Source: Actinomycetales bacterium (GTDB lineage Bacteria; Actinomycetota; Actinomycetes; Actinomycetales; Cellulomonadaceae). From it: a stretch of DNA of 64,000 nt. A program made the position numbers and the translations under genes. The notes under the pieces are model-generated. The model saw nothing but the letters and a program-made list of their open reading frames with translations. It was not told the DNA's origin and did not search any database. The DNA lies in the NCBI GenBank assembly GCA_020444245.1, contig JAHLLI010000007.1, positions 1-64,000 of the forward strand, written 5' to 3'. How positions within the stretch are numbered: position 1 is the stretch's first letter; every line of letters begins with the position of its first letter. Positions 9,023 to 23,300 of this stretch are shown piece by piece.

Positions 9023-10131
9023 CCGGCCACCGGCCCTTGCCGCCTCTGGTCGACGGCCCGCTCGACCGCGCTCAACCGCGTGTAGGGGTTGGCGAGGCTT
9101 TCGGGGAGCATCCTCGCGCTGTCCCGCAGGGCTGTGGTGATGATGCGACCGGTGTCGATGAGGTCGCTCACCTGCAGGCCGGGGTTGGCTGCGCCCTTGA
9201 GGAGCTGGTCGGCCCCGTTGTCGGCGATCCGCCGGATCTGGTCGGTCCACACGATGTGCTCGGCCTCCTTGGGGGAGGTGTGGCGTGCGGCGTCGACGAC
9301 CTCGAGCAGCTCGGTCATAGACGGGGCGGGTTGGCCGTGGTGACTCAGCCGGGCGGTTGCCGTGGCGACGGTGACCAGGTCCACAGGCTGCGCCAGCTCG
9401 CACAGCTCGAGCGTCGCGCCGTACACGGTCCGCCACGGCGGGGAGGAGATCCGCTGCGGCGGCAGGCACGCTCCGATGAAGAAGATGTCGCGGGGGTGGG
9501 CGATCAGGCTGCCGACCAGCAGTGCCTCGTGCGCCTGCTCGGCCCGCAGGTCGCGTCCAGGGTGGGCGCGCAGGAGCTTGTCGGCGCCCAGGCGCAGGTC
9601 GGGGTTGCGCAGCGCGGCGTGCAGCTGGATCGGTGTGGGCTCCTGAGGTGCGGGCGGCGTCCCGGTAGCGGCGTCCCACCGTTGGGCGATCGACACCAAG
9701 GCGGCGTCGACCAACGAACAGGTCGCCGTCATGGGAACCGACTCCTCGGACAGCGCGGTCTGCAGCGCACCTGCCCGGAGCAGCACGCCGAGCCCGGCGA
9801 CCTCCCGTCGCAGCCCAGCCTCAGCGACGATCCGGGCGTACGTCTCGGCATGGGCCACAGGGGGGACGGCCTGCATCAGGTCGTGAACCCGGATCGCGGG
9901 GGAGACCCCCGGTGCGCGGCCGACCAGGGCTGCACCCACGGTCACCGGGTCGATGGTGTCGCCGGCCGCGTGCCGTTCGCACAGCACCGAGTAGACCTGG
10001 GCGCGCAGGGCATCACCGAAGTCCGCCGGGCGCAGCCACGGGCGGACCTTGGTCAGGTGCTGGGGCTGCAGGATGAGGGCGCCGAGAGTGGCCTCTTCGG
10101 CCAGGCGTGCGGCCTCGACGGGGTTGAGCAT
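9019..10131 (-). CDS. Protein with two DnaB N-terminal-like domains and no helicase core
   Basis: 370 aa. Two regions resemble the helical N-terminal domain of the replicative helicase DnaB: about residues 6-110 (EEATLGALILQP, then the WLRPADFGDALRAQVY stretch) and about 190-310 (ALLVGSLIAHP, RTVYGATLELCE). No Walker A is present, so it is not itself a helicase. In actinobacterial ICEs such proteins sit inside the conjugation operon; a role in recruiting a DnaB-type helicase or a primase is plausible but unproven. The start ATG at 10131 overlaps the stop of the VirB4-like gene by one base (TGATG). Confidence 0.7.
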   Translation of the reverse strand: MLNPVEAARLAEEATLGALILQPQHLTKVRPWLRPADFGDALRAQVYSVLCERHAAGDTIDPVTVGAALVGRAPGVSPAIRVHDLMQAVPPVAHAETYARIVAEAGLRREVAGLGVLLRAGALQTALSEESVPMTATCSLVDAALVSIAQRWDAATGTPPAPQEPTPIQLHAALRNPDLRLGADKLLRAHPGRDLRAEQAHEALLVGSLIAHPRDIFFIGACLPPQRISSPPWRTVYGATLELCELAQPVDLVTVATATARLSHHGQPAPSMTELLEVVDAARHTSPKEAEHIVWTDQIRRIADNGADQLLKGAANPGLQVSDLIDTGRIITTALRDSARMLPESLANPYTRLSAVERAVDQRRQGPVAG

Positions 10132-11441
10132 CAGGTCACCTCCCGCATGGCGGCGTCGGTGTCGAACAGGGCCAGCTCGGCTCCAGTGAGGTGGTGGTGG
10201 ACCACGTGGGTGCGGCGCGGCATCTTCCACAGCCCGGTGCCCCGCCCCAGTGCTGGGAGCAGGTCGCGCTCCGGTGCGGTCAGGCCGAGCGCTGTCTGGG
10301 TGGCGGCGAGCTGGTCGGATTCCTGTCGGTAGACGATTCGGGTGGAGCAGTCCGCCAGCAGCCCGTCGGCCAGGGCACGTGCCTCCGTGCCGGCGGCGCC
10401 GACGGCGTCAAGGTCGGACAGGCGGTGCAGGATCATCAGGTTGGCGATCCCGTAGGCGCGCGAGAGCTTCCACTGCGCCTGCATGCGCCGGACCGCCGGG
10501 ACCGAACGCAGCAGCCGCCACGCCTCGTCGTAGATCACCCATCGCTTGGCGGTCGCCCCGGCCAGGGCATGCTCGAGCCACCCGGACGCGCACGTCATCG
10601 CCAACGCCAAAGCCTCGTCGTTGGAGCCGAGCCCGGACAGGTCGAGCACGGTCATCGACGCGGACGCGTCGAGGACCTGGGTAGAGGGGCCGTCGAACAG
10701 GCCCGCGAGGTCGCCGCGGATCAGGCGCCGCAACCCGTGGAAGAGGTCCCGGCCGTCCTCCGCCAGTGCGGACGTCGTGGTGCCGCCCGCCCGCCGAGAC
10801 GACCCCGCCGGCTCGGCGAGCGCGGCGACGACGTGGGGCAGGGTGGGTTGGGGCCGGTGTTCGACGGTGGTCATCGCGGCGTCGAGCGCGCCGTGCTCGG
10901 CGGGGCGCAGATCGCGGCGCAGGGTCGTCTCCGCCAGTGCCGTCAGCAGTCGCAGTCGTGGTCCGTGTGCGTGGTCGGGGTCGGCGCCGTGGGCGTCGAG
11001 CGGGTTGAGTCGCGTCGTCCCGCCGGCCCTCAGGCGTACGACGACGCCGCCGACGGCCTCAGCGACCGGGGCCCATTCACCTTTGGGGTCGCCCGGCACG
11101 TACACGCGTCGGCCGGTGGCGATCGCGCGCACCGCGAGGGACTTGGCCAGGGCGGACTTGCCCTGCCCGATCACCCCGGCCAGCACGACGTTCGGGTTGG
11201 TCAGTTCCCCGGTCGCGTAGAGCGCCCAGGGGTCGAAGCAGAACGGCCCGCCGGTCATCGCATCCATCCCCACCAGCGCGCCGGTGGTGCACGGGCGCCC
11301 GGCCAGGAACGGGTATGCCGCGCCAAGGGTGGCCGACGACGCCCGGTGCGCAGGCAGGCGCAGGCTGACCGGCAACCTCAATCGACCGGAGGGACGGGAG
11401 AAGGCCGCGGTCCGGGTCGCGGTGCCGCCGCGGGTGTTCAC
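10131..11441 (-). CDS. VirB4-type T4SS ATPase (ATPase half)
   Basis: 436 aa. Walker A is GQGKSA with K95; Walker B is VIYDEAW with D305-E306; the ending resembles VirB4/TraC ATPases. It powers substrate transfer and pilus assembly at the inner face of the membrane. The GTG at 11441 overlaps the stop of the SCO6880-like gene (GTGA), giving the start; a 387-codon upstream extension in the same frame is the shadow of that neighbour. The N-terminal VirB4 domain appears to be carried separately by the SCO6880-family partner, the usual split in actinobacterial systems. Confidence 0.82.
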   Translation of the reverse strand: MNTRGGTATRTAAFSRPSGRLRLPVSLRLPAHRASSATLGAAYPFLAGRPCTTGALVGMDAMTGGPFCFDPWALYATGELTNPNVVLAGVIGQGKSALAKSLAVRAIATGRRVYVPGDPKGEWAPVAEAVGGVVVRLRAGGTTRLNPLDAHGADPDHAHGPRLRLLTALAETTLRRDLRPAEHGALDAAMTTVEHRPQPTLPHVVAALAEPAGSSRRAGGTTTSALAEDGRDLFHGLRRLIRGDLAGLFDGPSTQVLDASASMTVLDLSGLGSNDEALALAMTCASGWLEHALAGATAKRWVIYDEAWRLLRSVPAVRRMQAQWKLSRAYGIANLMILHRLSDLDAVGAAGTEARALADGLLADCSTRIVYRQESDQLAATQTALGLTAPERDLLPALGRGTGLWKMPRRTHVVHHHLTGAELALFDTDAAMREVT

Positions 11442-12865
11442 AGCACACCTCGCGCGAGCGGAACCGCCGCGGCCAGATGCGCCAGACCCTGTTGACCGAC
11501 CAGGCGGCGCACCTCGCACAGGGACTGTGCGGCGGCGGCCTCCGTCGCGGCGCACCCTGCGTCGAGCTCGTCGAGGGTTGGTGCGGTGACGGTGATCAGG
11601 CCGGTGAAGCGCATGTCGCCGTGCCCGGCGACGAGCTCCTGTTCGCGGCGGACCAGGTCGTCGACCTCGGCGCGCGTGGCCTCGTCTTCCACCTGGCCGA
11701 TGCGCGAGCGCTGGGCGGCGTCGGCGGCGTGCTCGGCCTTGGCCCGGCGGATCTCGCGCAGCGCGGCCGCGATCGGCAGCGGCTCGGCCACCAACGTGAC
11801 TGTTCGGAACACGCCGGGGGACAGGACGAGAGGTTGGAGGAAGGCAGGGTCGACCTCCGAGCGCGGCCACTCCGAGATCCAGTACGTCGCGTGCACCGCG
11901 GAGTCGGTGCGAAGGTGCCGCCAGTGCTCCTCCGCACCCATCGAGGGCGGGGATCCAGTCGCGGCCCCGGCCGGCGAGGGGTTGGCGGCGGGGTCGTAGG
12001 AGGTGCGCAGCACGCCCGACACCTGGTCCGGGCCCACCCACTCCTCGACGGTGAGGTCCGCCGACGTCAGAGCATCGGCGAGGGCGAGCAGGTCCTGCTC
12101 GAGCCGGGCCGCGCCGTCGGGGCTGATCCGCCGCGCACCGCGGCGGGGCGGGCGCAGAGCCAGGACCAGCAGCGCCTCGGGGCGGCGGGCGAGGTAGTAG
12201 GCGTCGTCGAGCAGGTCGGCGAGCACCGCCGCCGCGAACGGAGCGCCGGCGGCCGCGTTGTCCCGCCACCAGCGCCGGGCGCCGGTCTCGCCGTTCGGCA
12301 CCGTCCGCAGCAGGACCTGCACGCGCCGAACGGACCGCTGCTGACCCAGGGACGCCAACGCGCGCCCCCAGGATTCGACCTTGTGGGACTGCGTCGCCGG
12401 GGCGTCCAGGGTGAACCCGGCGCCCGCCACCCGTGCGATAGCGGTGACCGTGTCGGTGCGGCGGTCGTGGATGAGCGCGGCCCCCAGCGTCGGGCTGGTA
12501 CTCACTCTCAGTTCGCCAGCTAGCCCCGGGAGGTGAAGCCCGACAGGTGCCGTGGGGCGAGCGAGTTCCCGCGTCGTACCGAGCGCCGCTCGGGACTGCC
12601 ACGACGCGGCGATTGGCGCCCAGGCGAGGAGGGTCCGGCCGCCCACCTTAACGATGGCGACCGCCACGAGCGGCAGCCACAGTCCGCCCGAGACGACCAG
12701 CCCGGCCGCGCCGGCCGAGTACACGCCGGCGACGGCGATCAGCAGGGCGACCACGAGCACGACGAGCTGTCCGAACCCGAGCCCCAGCAGCAGGCCGCGC
12801 TGCTCAAGGCGCCCGAAGCGCGCCGTCGTCGGCTCGCTCGGCGCGACGATGCTCGGAGCGCTCAC
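11438..12865 (-). CDS. SCO6880 family T4SS protein (PrgI/VirB4-N-like)
   Basis: 475 aa. Residues about 25-90 hold two membrane segments (GFGQLVVLVVALLIAV and the following GLWLPLVAVAIV), then a long cytoplasmic part with the LPGLAGELRV stretch typical of SCO6880-family proteins. In actinobacterial conjugation systems this protein pairs with a VirB4-like ATPase encoded just downstream, as here. Start ATG at 12865 overlaps the TrbL-like stop by 4 bases. Confidence 0.78.
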   Translation of the reverse strand: MSAPSIVAPSEPTTARFGRLEQRGLLLGLGFGQLVVLVVALLIAVAGVYSAGAAGLVVSGGLWLPLVAVAIVKVGGRTLLAWAPIAASWQSRAALGTTRELARPTAPVGLHLPGLAGELRVSTSPTLGAALIHDRRTDTVTAIARVAGAGFTLDAPATQSHKVESWGRALASLGQQRSVRRVQVLLRTVPNGETGARRWWRDNAAAGAPFAAAVLADLLDDAYYLARRPEALLVLALRPPRRGARRISPDGAARLEQDLLALADALTSADLTVEEWVGPDQVSGVLRTSYDPAANPSPAGAATGSPPSMGAEEHWRHLRTDSAVHATYWISEWPRSEVDPAFLQPLVLSPGVFRTVTLVAEPLPIAAALREIRRAKAEHAADAAQRSRIGQVEDEATRAEVDDLVRREQELVAGHGDMRFTGLITVTAPTLDELDAGCAATEAAAAQSLCEVRRLVGQQGLAHLAAAVPLARGVL

Positions 12866-14004
12866 GGCTTCATCGCCCCGTTCGAGGCCGACGCGGGCGG
12901 TCGCGGCGCAGCGGCCGGCCGCACGGCGGACTTCGCTGCGGCTGCAGACCCTCCCGCCTTAGCGGCCGTGGCCGCGGACCCTGCGCCACCGGTGAGCATC
13001 GTGAGCGCGGCGTGCTGGGCGGCGAACTGCGTCTGCCGTCCGGTGGCACGGGCCCCGCGGCTGACCGGGTTCGCCGCGACGTTCTGGTGCATCACGGTGG
13101 CCGCTTCCATGCCCGTCCAGTGCACGAAGCGCCAGGTCAGCCACGGGGCGAACACCGCGATCGCGAGGAGGAGGAGCCCGACGAGCATGTCGGAGAACGA
13201 CCGTGACGCCTCCGTTGCCCCCTCGGTGCCGGCGACGTTCGGCCCGGTTCCGGTGAAGGCTGAGGCGCCGACGACGAACACCACGACGATGACCAGCTTG
13301 GAGAACACCAGCGCGGCGACGATCTCCATCCAGCGGCGCGTCCACATGCGGGTCTGGTCCCAGACGGATCCGGCGAAGGCGATCGGCGCGAACACCGCGA
13401 TCAGGATCAGCGCCGCCTTGCGGAACAGGAGTACGCCCCACAGGAGCAGGAACCCCACGCACAGCAGCACCGCGATGATCAGCGCCAGGCCCGGGGATGT
13501 CCCCGAGGCCAGGACCGTGAAGCTGAAGAACTGGCCGGCGGCGTCGGCGACGGTCGTCCCCGCGGCGGAGGCGATCGCCTGGCAGATCTCGTCCACGGCG
13601 GTCAGCGCGAGCTGGGTGACCGCCAGCGCGAGGACGCTGCCGACGACGGCCTTGCCGACGCCGACGACGGCCCTCGCGAGCCCGCCGGCTTCACGACGAA
13701 GAACAGACGTCGCCACCTGGACCACGAAGAGGCCCACGAGAACCGGCAGGGTGACTGCCGCGAGCACCGCGACGTTCGACTGCAGCCACTGTGCCGACAG
13801 GTCGACCGCGGTCGAGGAGTTAAGCACCGACAGTGCCAACTCTCCCAGTTCCGCGGCGGCGTGGACGAAGGCGTTGGCGATGCCGCCGAGCACGTACTCG
13901 GATGCCGCAGCCTGCGCCGATGCGGCGGTGTCGGAGACCAGGTCGCACACGAAGCCGATCGGACCGATGCACGGGTCCAGGTTCGGGACCGGCACCTCAG
14001 ACAC
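12862..14004 (-). CDS. TrbL/VirB6-type polytopic membrane protein of the T4SS
   Basis: 380 aa with about six to seven membrane segments (examples near residues 78-100, 117-135, 173-205, 230-250 and 280-300), then an Ala-rich cytoplasmic tail of about 70 residues. This is the profile of TrbL/VirB6, the polytopic component that forms part of the inner-membrane channel. The segment GVLLFRKAALILIAVFAPIA is typical of the family. The ATG at 14004 overlaps the end of the DUF6112-like gene by 8 bases, consistent with one operon. Confidence 0.8.
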   Translation of the reverse strand: MSEVPVPNLDPCIGPIGFVCDLVSDTAASAQAAASEYVLGGIANAFVHAAAELGELALSVLNSSTAVDLSAQWLQSNVAVLAAVTLPVLVGLFVVQVATSVLRREAGGLARAVVGVGKAVVGSVLALAVTQLALTAVDEICQAIASAAGTTVADAAGQFFSFTVLASGTSPGLALIIAVLLCVGFLLLWGVLLFRKAALILIAVFAPIAFAGSVWDQTRMWTRRWMEIVAALVFSKLVIVVVFVVGASAFTGTGPNVAGTEGATEASRSFSDMLVGLLLLAIAVFAPWLTWRFVHWTGMEAATVMHQNVAANPVSRGARATGRQTQFAAQHAALTMLTGGAGSAATAAKAGGSAAAAKSAVRPAAAPRPPASASNGAMKP

Positions 14005-14308
14005 CTGCCCCGAGGCCGGAGAAGAATCCCACGATCGCGTTGGCCGCCCCGATCAACAGGGCCCCGCCGGCCGAGACCACCACGCCCGACTTGCCGCCAG
14101 AGGCGTACTGGTAGTTGCCCTGCTGATGGGCCAGCGCCCAAACGATCACGGAGACCACGAGCCCGGCCACGCAGGCGACCAGCCCCCACGTCAGCAGGGC
14201 GCCGACAATGCTCCGCACCACCGGCAGCCCCGGCAGACCGTCCTCGTTCGGGCTGATTCCCGGATCGCCCAACCGCACCGACCACGCCACCACTCGCGCT
14301 GCGCCCAT
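13997..14308 (-). CDS. DUF6112-like small T4SS membrane protein
   Basis: 103 aa with two membrane segments: about residues 35-60 (GALLTWGLVACVAGLVVSVI) and 78-100 (VVVSAGGALLIGAANAIVGF). It matches the small two-TM protein that opens actinobacterial T4SS operons and precedes TrbL. The size and topology recall VirB2/VirB3-type subunits, but the function is unproven. It is the first gene of the minus-strand conjugation operon; the promoter should lie in 14309-14409. Confidence 0.72.
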   Translation of the reverse strand: MGAARVVAWSVRLGDPGISPNEDGLPGLPVVRSIVGALLTWGLVACVAGLVVSVIVWALAHQQGNYQYASGGKSGVVVSAGGALLIGAANAIVGFFSGLGAGV

Positions 14309-14502
14309 GACGCCGCCCTCCCCGTTCGGCGGGCACCGCGCCCCTGGTGGCGAAGGTGCCTCACCTGCAGGTGTGCGGTGGAGCAGGAGAAGATTCGGGC
14401 CCGTCGGCGATGAGGGTGAAGTCCGAGCGTCGACGCGTTGGGCTGGCCGCGCATGCGTGGCGGTTCAGCATCCGCAGTTCCGCGGCAGACATACTCGCGG
14501 TC

Positions 14503-15279
14503 ATGCTCCCGACCGAGGCCCGCCTGCTCCCCTCTTGCCTTCCCGAGTTCCGCACGGCAGTGGTGGGTGAGGACTATCACCGCAAGGCGCATCGCGCGGC
14601 GAGCCGCGCGCTGTTCGACGTCAGCGTCAAGGAGCGTGATGACGACGGCGAAGTGATCCGAGTTGCCTCTACGACAGTCGCCCTCGTGCCCGAGCCGGAC
14701 AACGATTGGAACGACGAGGCCGTTGCCGTCGTGTTCGTCGGAGAAGACGGCGTGGTGTCACTCGAGAACCGGATTGGCTATGTCCCGGACCGGCGATGTG
14801 CGACCGCCCAGCCACGGATCGTGGCGCTCACTCGACTGTTCGACGGGCCGGTTCTCACGCGTGCATGGGCGACGTTCTGCAAGGAGGATGGTTGGCTCAA
14901 GTCATCGGCGGAGTTCCGCATCGACCTCGTTCGGTGGGAGCAACTGACTGAGCACCTGCTGGCTGTGTCCCGGCGACTCGAGCCGGACGTGGAGCAGCCA
15001 CTCGTCGGTCACTTCACGCCGCTGACGGGTCTCGCCCGTCGCCTCTACGACGAGGACACGATCCCGGACGAGTACGGGCTGGTGCCGGTCCTCTTCGAGC
15101 TGCATGGCGCGGACCTGGTCGCGGTCTATGGCGGGGAGGTGCTGACCAACATCAGCGCCGGGGGGCGGGACTTCGCCGATCTGCTGCGCACCCGTGTCGA
15201 GCAGAACGGAGCCGTGCGTGGATGGGTCCGATTGCACGAGGGCGGTGTTGAGACAATGACGGAGTCGAGACCCCGCTGA
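14503..15279 (+). CDS. HIRAN-like domain protein
   Basis: 258 aa. The N-terminal third reads as a HIRAN domain: VVGEDYHRKAH near the start, ALVPEPDNDWNDEAVAV in the middle, and RIGYVPDRR near residue 95. HIRAN domains bind DNA 3' ends or damaged DNA and occur alone or fused to helicases and nucleases in phage-defence islands. The C-terminal 150 residues are unassigned. Start choice is uncertain: the ATG at 14503 precedes the domain closely, and an in-frame ATG at 14410 would add 31 residues after AGGAGA at 14388. It converges on the restriction-like operon with a 48-base gap. Confidence 0.6.
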   Translation: MLPTEARLLPSCLPEFRTAVVGEDYHRKAHRAASRALFDVSVKERDDDGEVIRVASTTVALVPEPDNDWNDEAVAVVFVGEDGVVSLENRIGYVPDRRCATAQPRIVALTRLFDGPVLTRAWATFCKEDGWLKSSAEFRIDLVRWEQLTEHLLAVSRRLEPDVEQPLVGHFTPLTGLARRLYDEDTIPDEYGLVPVLFELHGADLVAVYGGEVLTNISAGGRDFADLLRTRVEQNGAVRGWVRLHEGGVETMTESRPR

Positions 15280-15327
15280 GACCTCTGCTTCTGTGACCTC
15301 CTAACGCGACCGGATCCCATAGACCCG

Positions 15328-19570
<4,243 letters not shown>

Positions 19571-19574
<4 letters not shown>

Positions 19575-20224
19575 GCTGCGCTCACCTGCCCGGCGAGGTC
19601 GGTGACAGTCATCTTGGGGAAGGTCGCTGCCGGGGTGAAGAGCTCGTGGCCGAGGTCGGCAAACAACGAGCCCTCGACCTCGAACTCCGACCGGCGCGTG
19701 AGGGCGTCGTAGCGGAAGTCCCGCCGCTGATACTGGCCCTTGCCGAGGTAGCCCCACTCGGCGAAGGTGATCGGGCGGTTGCCCGGCATTGTCATCGTCA
19801 GAGCGTTCCCGTGCACGATGTTCGTCGCCAATACCGCGCGCGCGGCCCTCGCCCACACGTCGTCCTGCGCGACACCGAGGAAGACGTCGTACACCTCGGC
19901 GAGGTTCTCCCGGCATTCGGCAGCGTTGTCAGCGAGGAGCTCGATTCCGTACAGGCACATCAGGGCGAACAGCGCGTAGTGGCGCCGGGCGAAGTCGTTG
20001 CCTCTGTGGGTTGCCTGAACGGTTGCGAGCTTGCGCGCGAGGGCTGCGACGAGGAAGTTCCCGGCGCCGCAGGCGGGCTCAAGCACTCGTGCGTCGATGC
20101 GTGCGGCGTCTTCGCCGACCAGGTCGAGCATGTCCTCAACGAGCCAGGCGGGGGTGAAGACCTCGCCGTGATCGGCGACACGTTGCCTCGACCTGATCAG
20201 GCTCATTGTCGGGTCATCCCGCAT
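19571..20224 (-). CDS. Small N6-methylase-like protein lacking the catalytic NPPY motif
   Basis: 217 aa. It begins like an N6-adenine methylase: EVFTPAWLVEDMLDLV at about 21-36, the SAM-binding loop EPACGAGNF at 49-57, and a YGIELL acidic site. No (N/D)PP(Y/F) motif IV follows; at the expected place it reads NIVHGNALTM. It therefore probably binds SAM or DNA but does not catalyse methylation alone, and may form a heterodimer with the NPPY-bearing partner downstream. The start could be ATG 20224 or ATG 20206. First gene of the three-gene operon. Confidence 0.72.
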
Positions 20225-20389
20225 CGTCGGTTCCTCTGTTCAGTTCGCCCGCACGGCCCACAGGGACCCACGTCGCCGATCGCGTGGTTGGTCACGCGCC
20301 CATCCTGCCGCACGAGGGACTCTGGAGGCCGGAGGCGTGCAACGGTGCCGCGCCGTCCTCGTTCGGATTGACGTGGTCCGCCAACCCCG

Positions 20390-23300
20390 TCAACCTCTCA
20401 TGGGCGCGGCAATCTCGTCGGCGTCGTCGGCGCCGAACTCCGTCATCACCGAGTCGAGAGTCTCCAACAACCGACGTGCCTCCGCGTAGTCGCCCACTGC
20501 CTCTGCCCCCGCCACCGCGTCGGCATACAGCACCTCCGAACACGAGTCGGCGAGCAGTCCCTTGGTCGCGAATCTGACCGCACCGCGGTGGTCTCCCGAG
20601 GCGGCAAGGAGCTGGGCGAGGACGTGCGCCGCGTCGGCGATTGCGCTGATCATGTGCTGGATGTCGTACTCGGCCCAGGTGTAGTTCCGATCACGGATGC
20701 CAAGGAGTGGGCGGTCGCGGACGAGGTCGAGAGCGGCCTGGAGGTCCTCGATTCCCTCGGGTCCCCCGGCGAGGCCGCGGTGAGCGAGGGTCTGGAACTC
20801 CGACCAATCGCACGTGACGGAGGGTCCCAGCCGGTAGATGCCATCCGGTCCGGCGACTGGAAGAGTTTCAGGGCCGACGCGTTGGCGGGTGCGGTAGACG
20901 AGGCTGTTGCGGGTCTGGCTGTCGATCCGTTGGCCGTGCCAGAGGGCTTCGTCGAGCTCGGGACCGGTGGCCCGGCCGCGGATTGCGAGGTAGACGAGGA
21001 GCTCAGTGGATCGGCGGCTGAGGTGCGTGCCCACGTCGGGGGACAGACCTTCGATCGTGATGGGCCCGAGGACGTTGATCCGCAGAGGTGAGGCGTCGGT
21101 TGGCCCGCCGGGCTGCTCCCAGGGCGGTGTCACCTGCGGTGTCGCCAAGGCAGCGAGGGCCTCGCCGATCTCATCGTAGAGGGCCGGCGCCTCGACGGCC
21201 GGGTCCGCGGTGTCGGGCGGTGTTGCGGTGGTCAGCAGGTTGACGAGCATGTCGAGGTTGGCCGCCGTAAGGCGCTGGGGTTGCAGGGTGAATCCGAGCT
21301 GGTCCAGGGAGGCGTGGTCGGCGTCGACGGTCAGGGTCCAGCCGCTTGAGGCGGCGGCGCCGAGCCCGATGACGGTGCCGCCGCTCCACGGTGCCATGCC
21401 AGAGGGCGGGACGGCTCCGACGTAGAGCACGGGGAGCCAGACGTCTCCGACGGCACGGTCGGATCGCGCCTGCAGCGTGTCGTCGGCAGCGGTGCCGCCC
21501 AAGGCGCGTGCGACGTCATCGGACCGCTGGGCGATCTGAGCGGTAAGCGACTCGGGGGTGGCGATCTGGAGTCGGGCTGAGTCGCACGCCGCGGCCAGTC
21601 CGGCGAACTGCGGGCCCGCGATGAGGCCGATGCGGCCGGTGAGGTCGGAGGTGGCGAGCTCCGCGACGAGAGCACGCAACACGTCGGCGGCTGCGTCGGT
21701 GTCTCCGGTGAGGGTGAGCGTCCCGGCGGCCTCGAGGTTGAGCAGGACGGTGCCGTCGCTGGTGTGGCCGAGCGTGACGAGGGCGGGGAACGGTTCCGGG
21801 CGGTCCGGGTCGTCGACGACAGCGTCACTCGCTAGCGCCACGTGAGACGCAACCCACGTACGGGCCCCGGCCGTCGTGAAAGGCTCGACCGGATCGGCGT
21901 CGTCCTCAGACAGGTGCATGACGACGTCCGTGGTGGTGAGGGTGATCGCGGCGAGGCGTGGGAGATCCCGCTCGGCGGCGTAGCAGCGCGACGCGAGGTT
22001 GAGCAGTGCCTGCTTAAGGGCGGCGATCGTCAGCGGTGGGACTGCGTCGCGCAGGGTGCGTTCCGCCTCACGGCTCGGGGTGCCGGCGGCGGGGAGCGCG
22101 ATGCGCTGACCGATACGGCGGGCGCGCTGCTGGAGCTTGCGGCGTCGGGCGAGCTCGCCGATGACGCCGGCGGCCGCAAGCGCCGTCAAGCCCAGGTAGA
22201 AGCTCCGCGACGAGTTGGGAGCCTCCGCGTCATCCGGGACGTCGACGGCACTCTCTGGTGCGTCATCGGCTCGGGTGGGTGCGTCATCGGCCCGTGCCGG
22301 TGCGTCATCGGCGGCGCCGCTCGCGTCATCGACACGTGAGAACTTGTCATCGACGCGGGGCGTGGCGTCATCTCCGGTAACGACGTCGGGGGTGTTCGGC
22401 GGCACGGCCGCCTGCAGTCCCGCGCTCGGCGCGGCGGCGGCGGCGGCGGGCGCGGCCTGTGAGCCCGCGACACTAGGGATGGGGAGCGTCAGCAGCCACC
22501 CCGGTCTGATGAGGTCAGGGTCGGTGAGCGCGCCACCGCCGGGCTGCGGCACACCTTGGTTGAGCGCGACGATCTCCGGGTACCTGGCGGGGTCGCCGAG
22601 GTGCTCACCCGCGATGTCCCACAGGGTGTCGCCCCGCTCGACGGTGTAGGTGCCGTCCCCGTCGCCGGGCGCCGCCGGGACGATCGCGGGCCCGAGGACG
22701 GTCGCCCCGGCGGGGAGGCGGAGCTGCCAACCGGGGTAGATCCAGTGGGCGTCGTCGAGGGCGCGCCCGTCGGCCTGAGGGTGGCCGAGGTTGAGGGCGA
22801 GGATCTCGGTGTACCGGTGGCCGTCGCCGAGGTGTCGTTCCGCGAGGTCCCACAGGGTGTCGCCACGCTGGACGGTGATCGTCTGCCCCGGAGGGGCCTC
22901 GGGCGCGTGGTTCCTCGCCGCAGGCGACGCGGTCCGCGGTGGCGTCTCGGGTGCGGGAGACGACGCGTCGGGCCGAACAACCGTGACGTGCTCAAGCGAA
23001 GCCATCGCCGTCACCGGCTCGCGCGCGGTGGCGGTCGAGGTCAGCGGCGTCGTCGTGGCCAGGAGCAGGCCAGCGGTGGTGACGAGTGTGGCCGCGAGGC
23101 GCTGTGTCCCGCCGAGCAGAGGGATGTGCGGGGCGCTCACGCGCCGGACGGCGGCGACGAGCTCAGCGATGACGGATGTGGTGAAGGCCGCCCATGCCAC
23201 CCAGGCGATCACCTGGATCGCACCGAGCAGGAGCCCCCCGTCATCAGGTCGCGTCATCGCGCCGATGACGGAGTCCCACGTGGGCGCGTTCTGCGGGATC

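Noticed and set aside
10131-12602. 823-aa VirB4-like frame
   Set aside because: The upper 387 codons are the shadow of the SCO6880 gene; GTG 11441 fits the operon's overlap pattern.
22230-22340. Short direct repeats GGTGCGTCATCGG, looked at as CRISPR or operator cluster
   Set aside because: They encode the ADDAP repeat linker of the LysM-BTAD protein; spacing is irregular in DNA terms and the octamer match to CGTCATCG comes from Asp-Asp codons.
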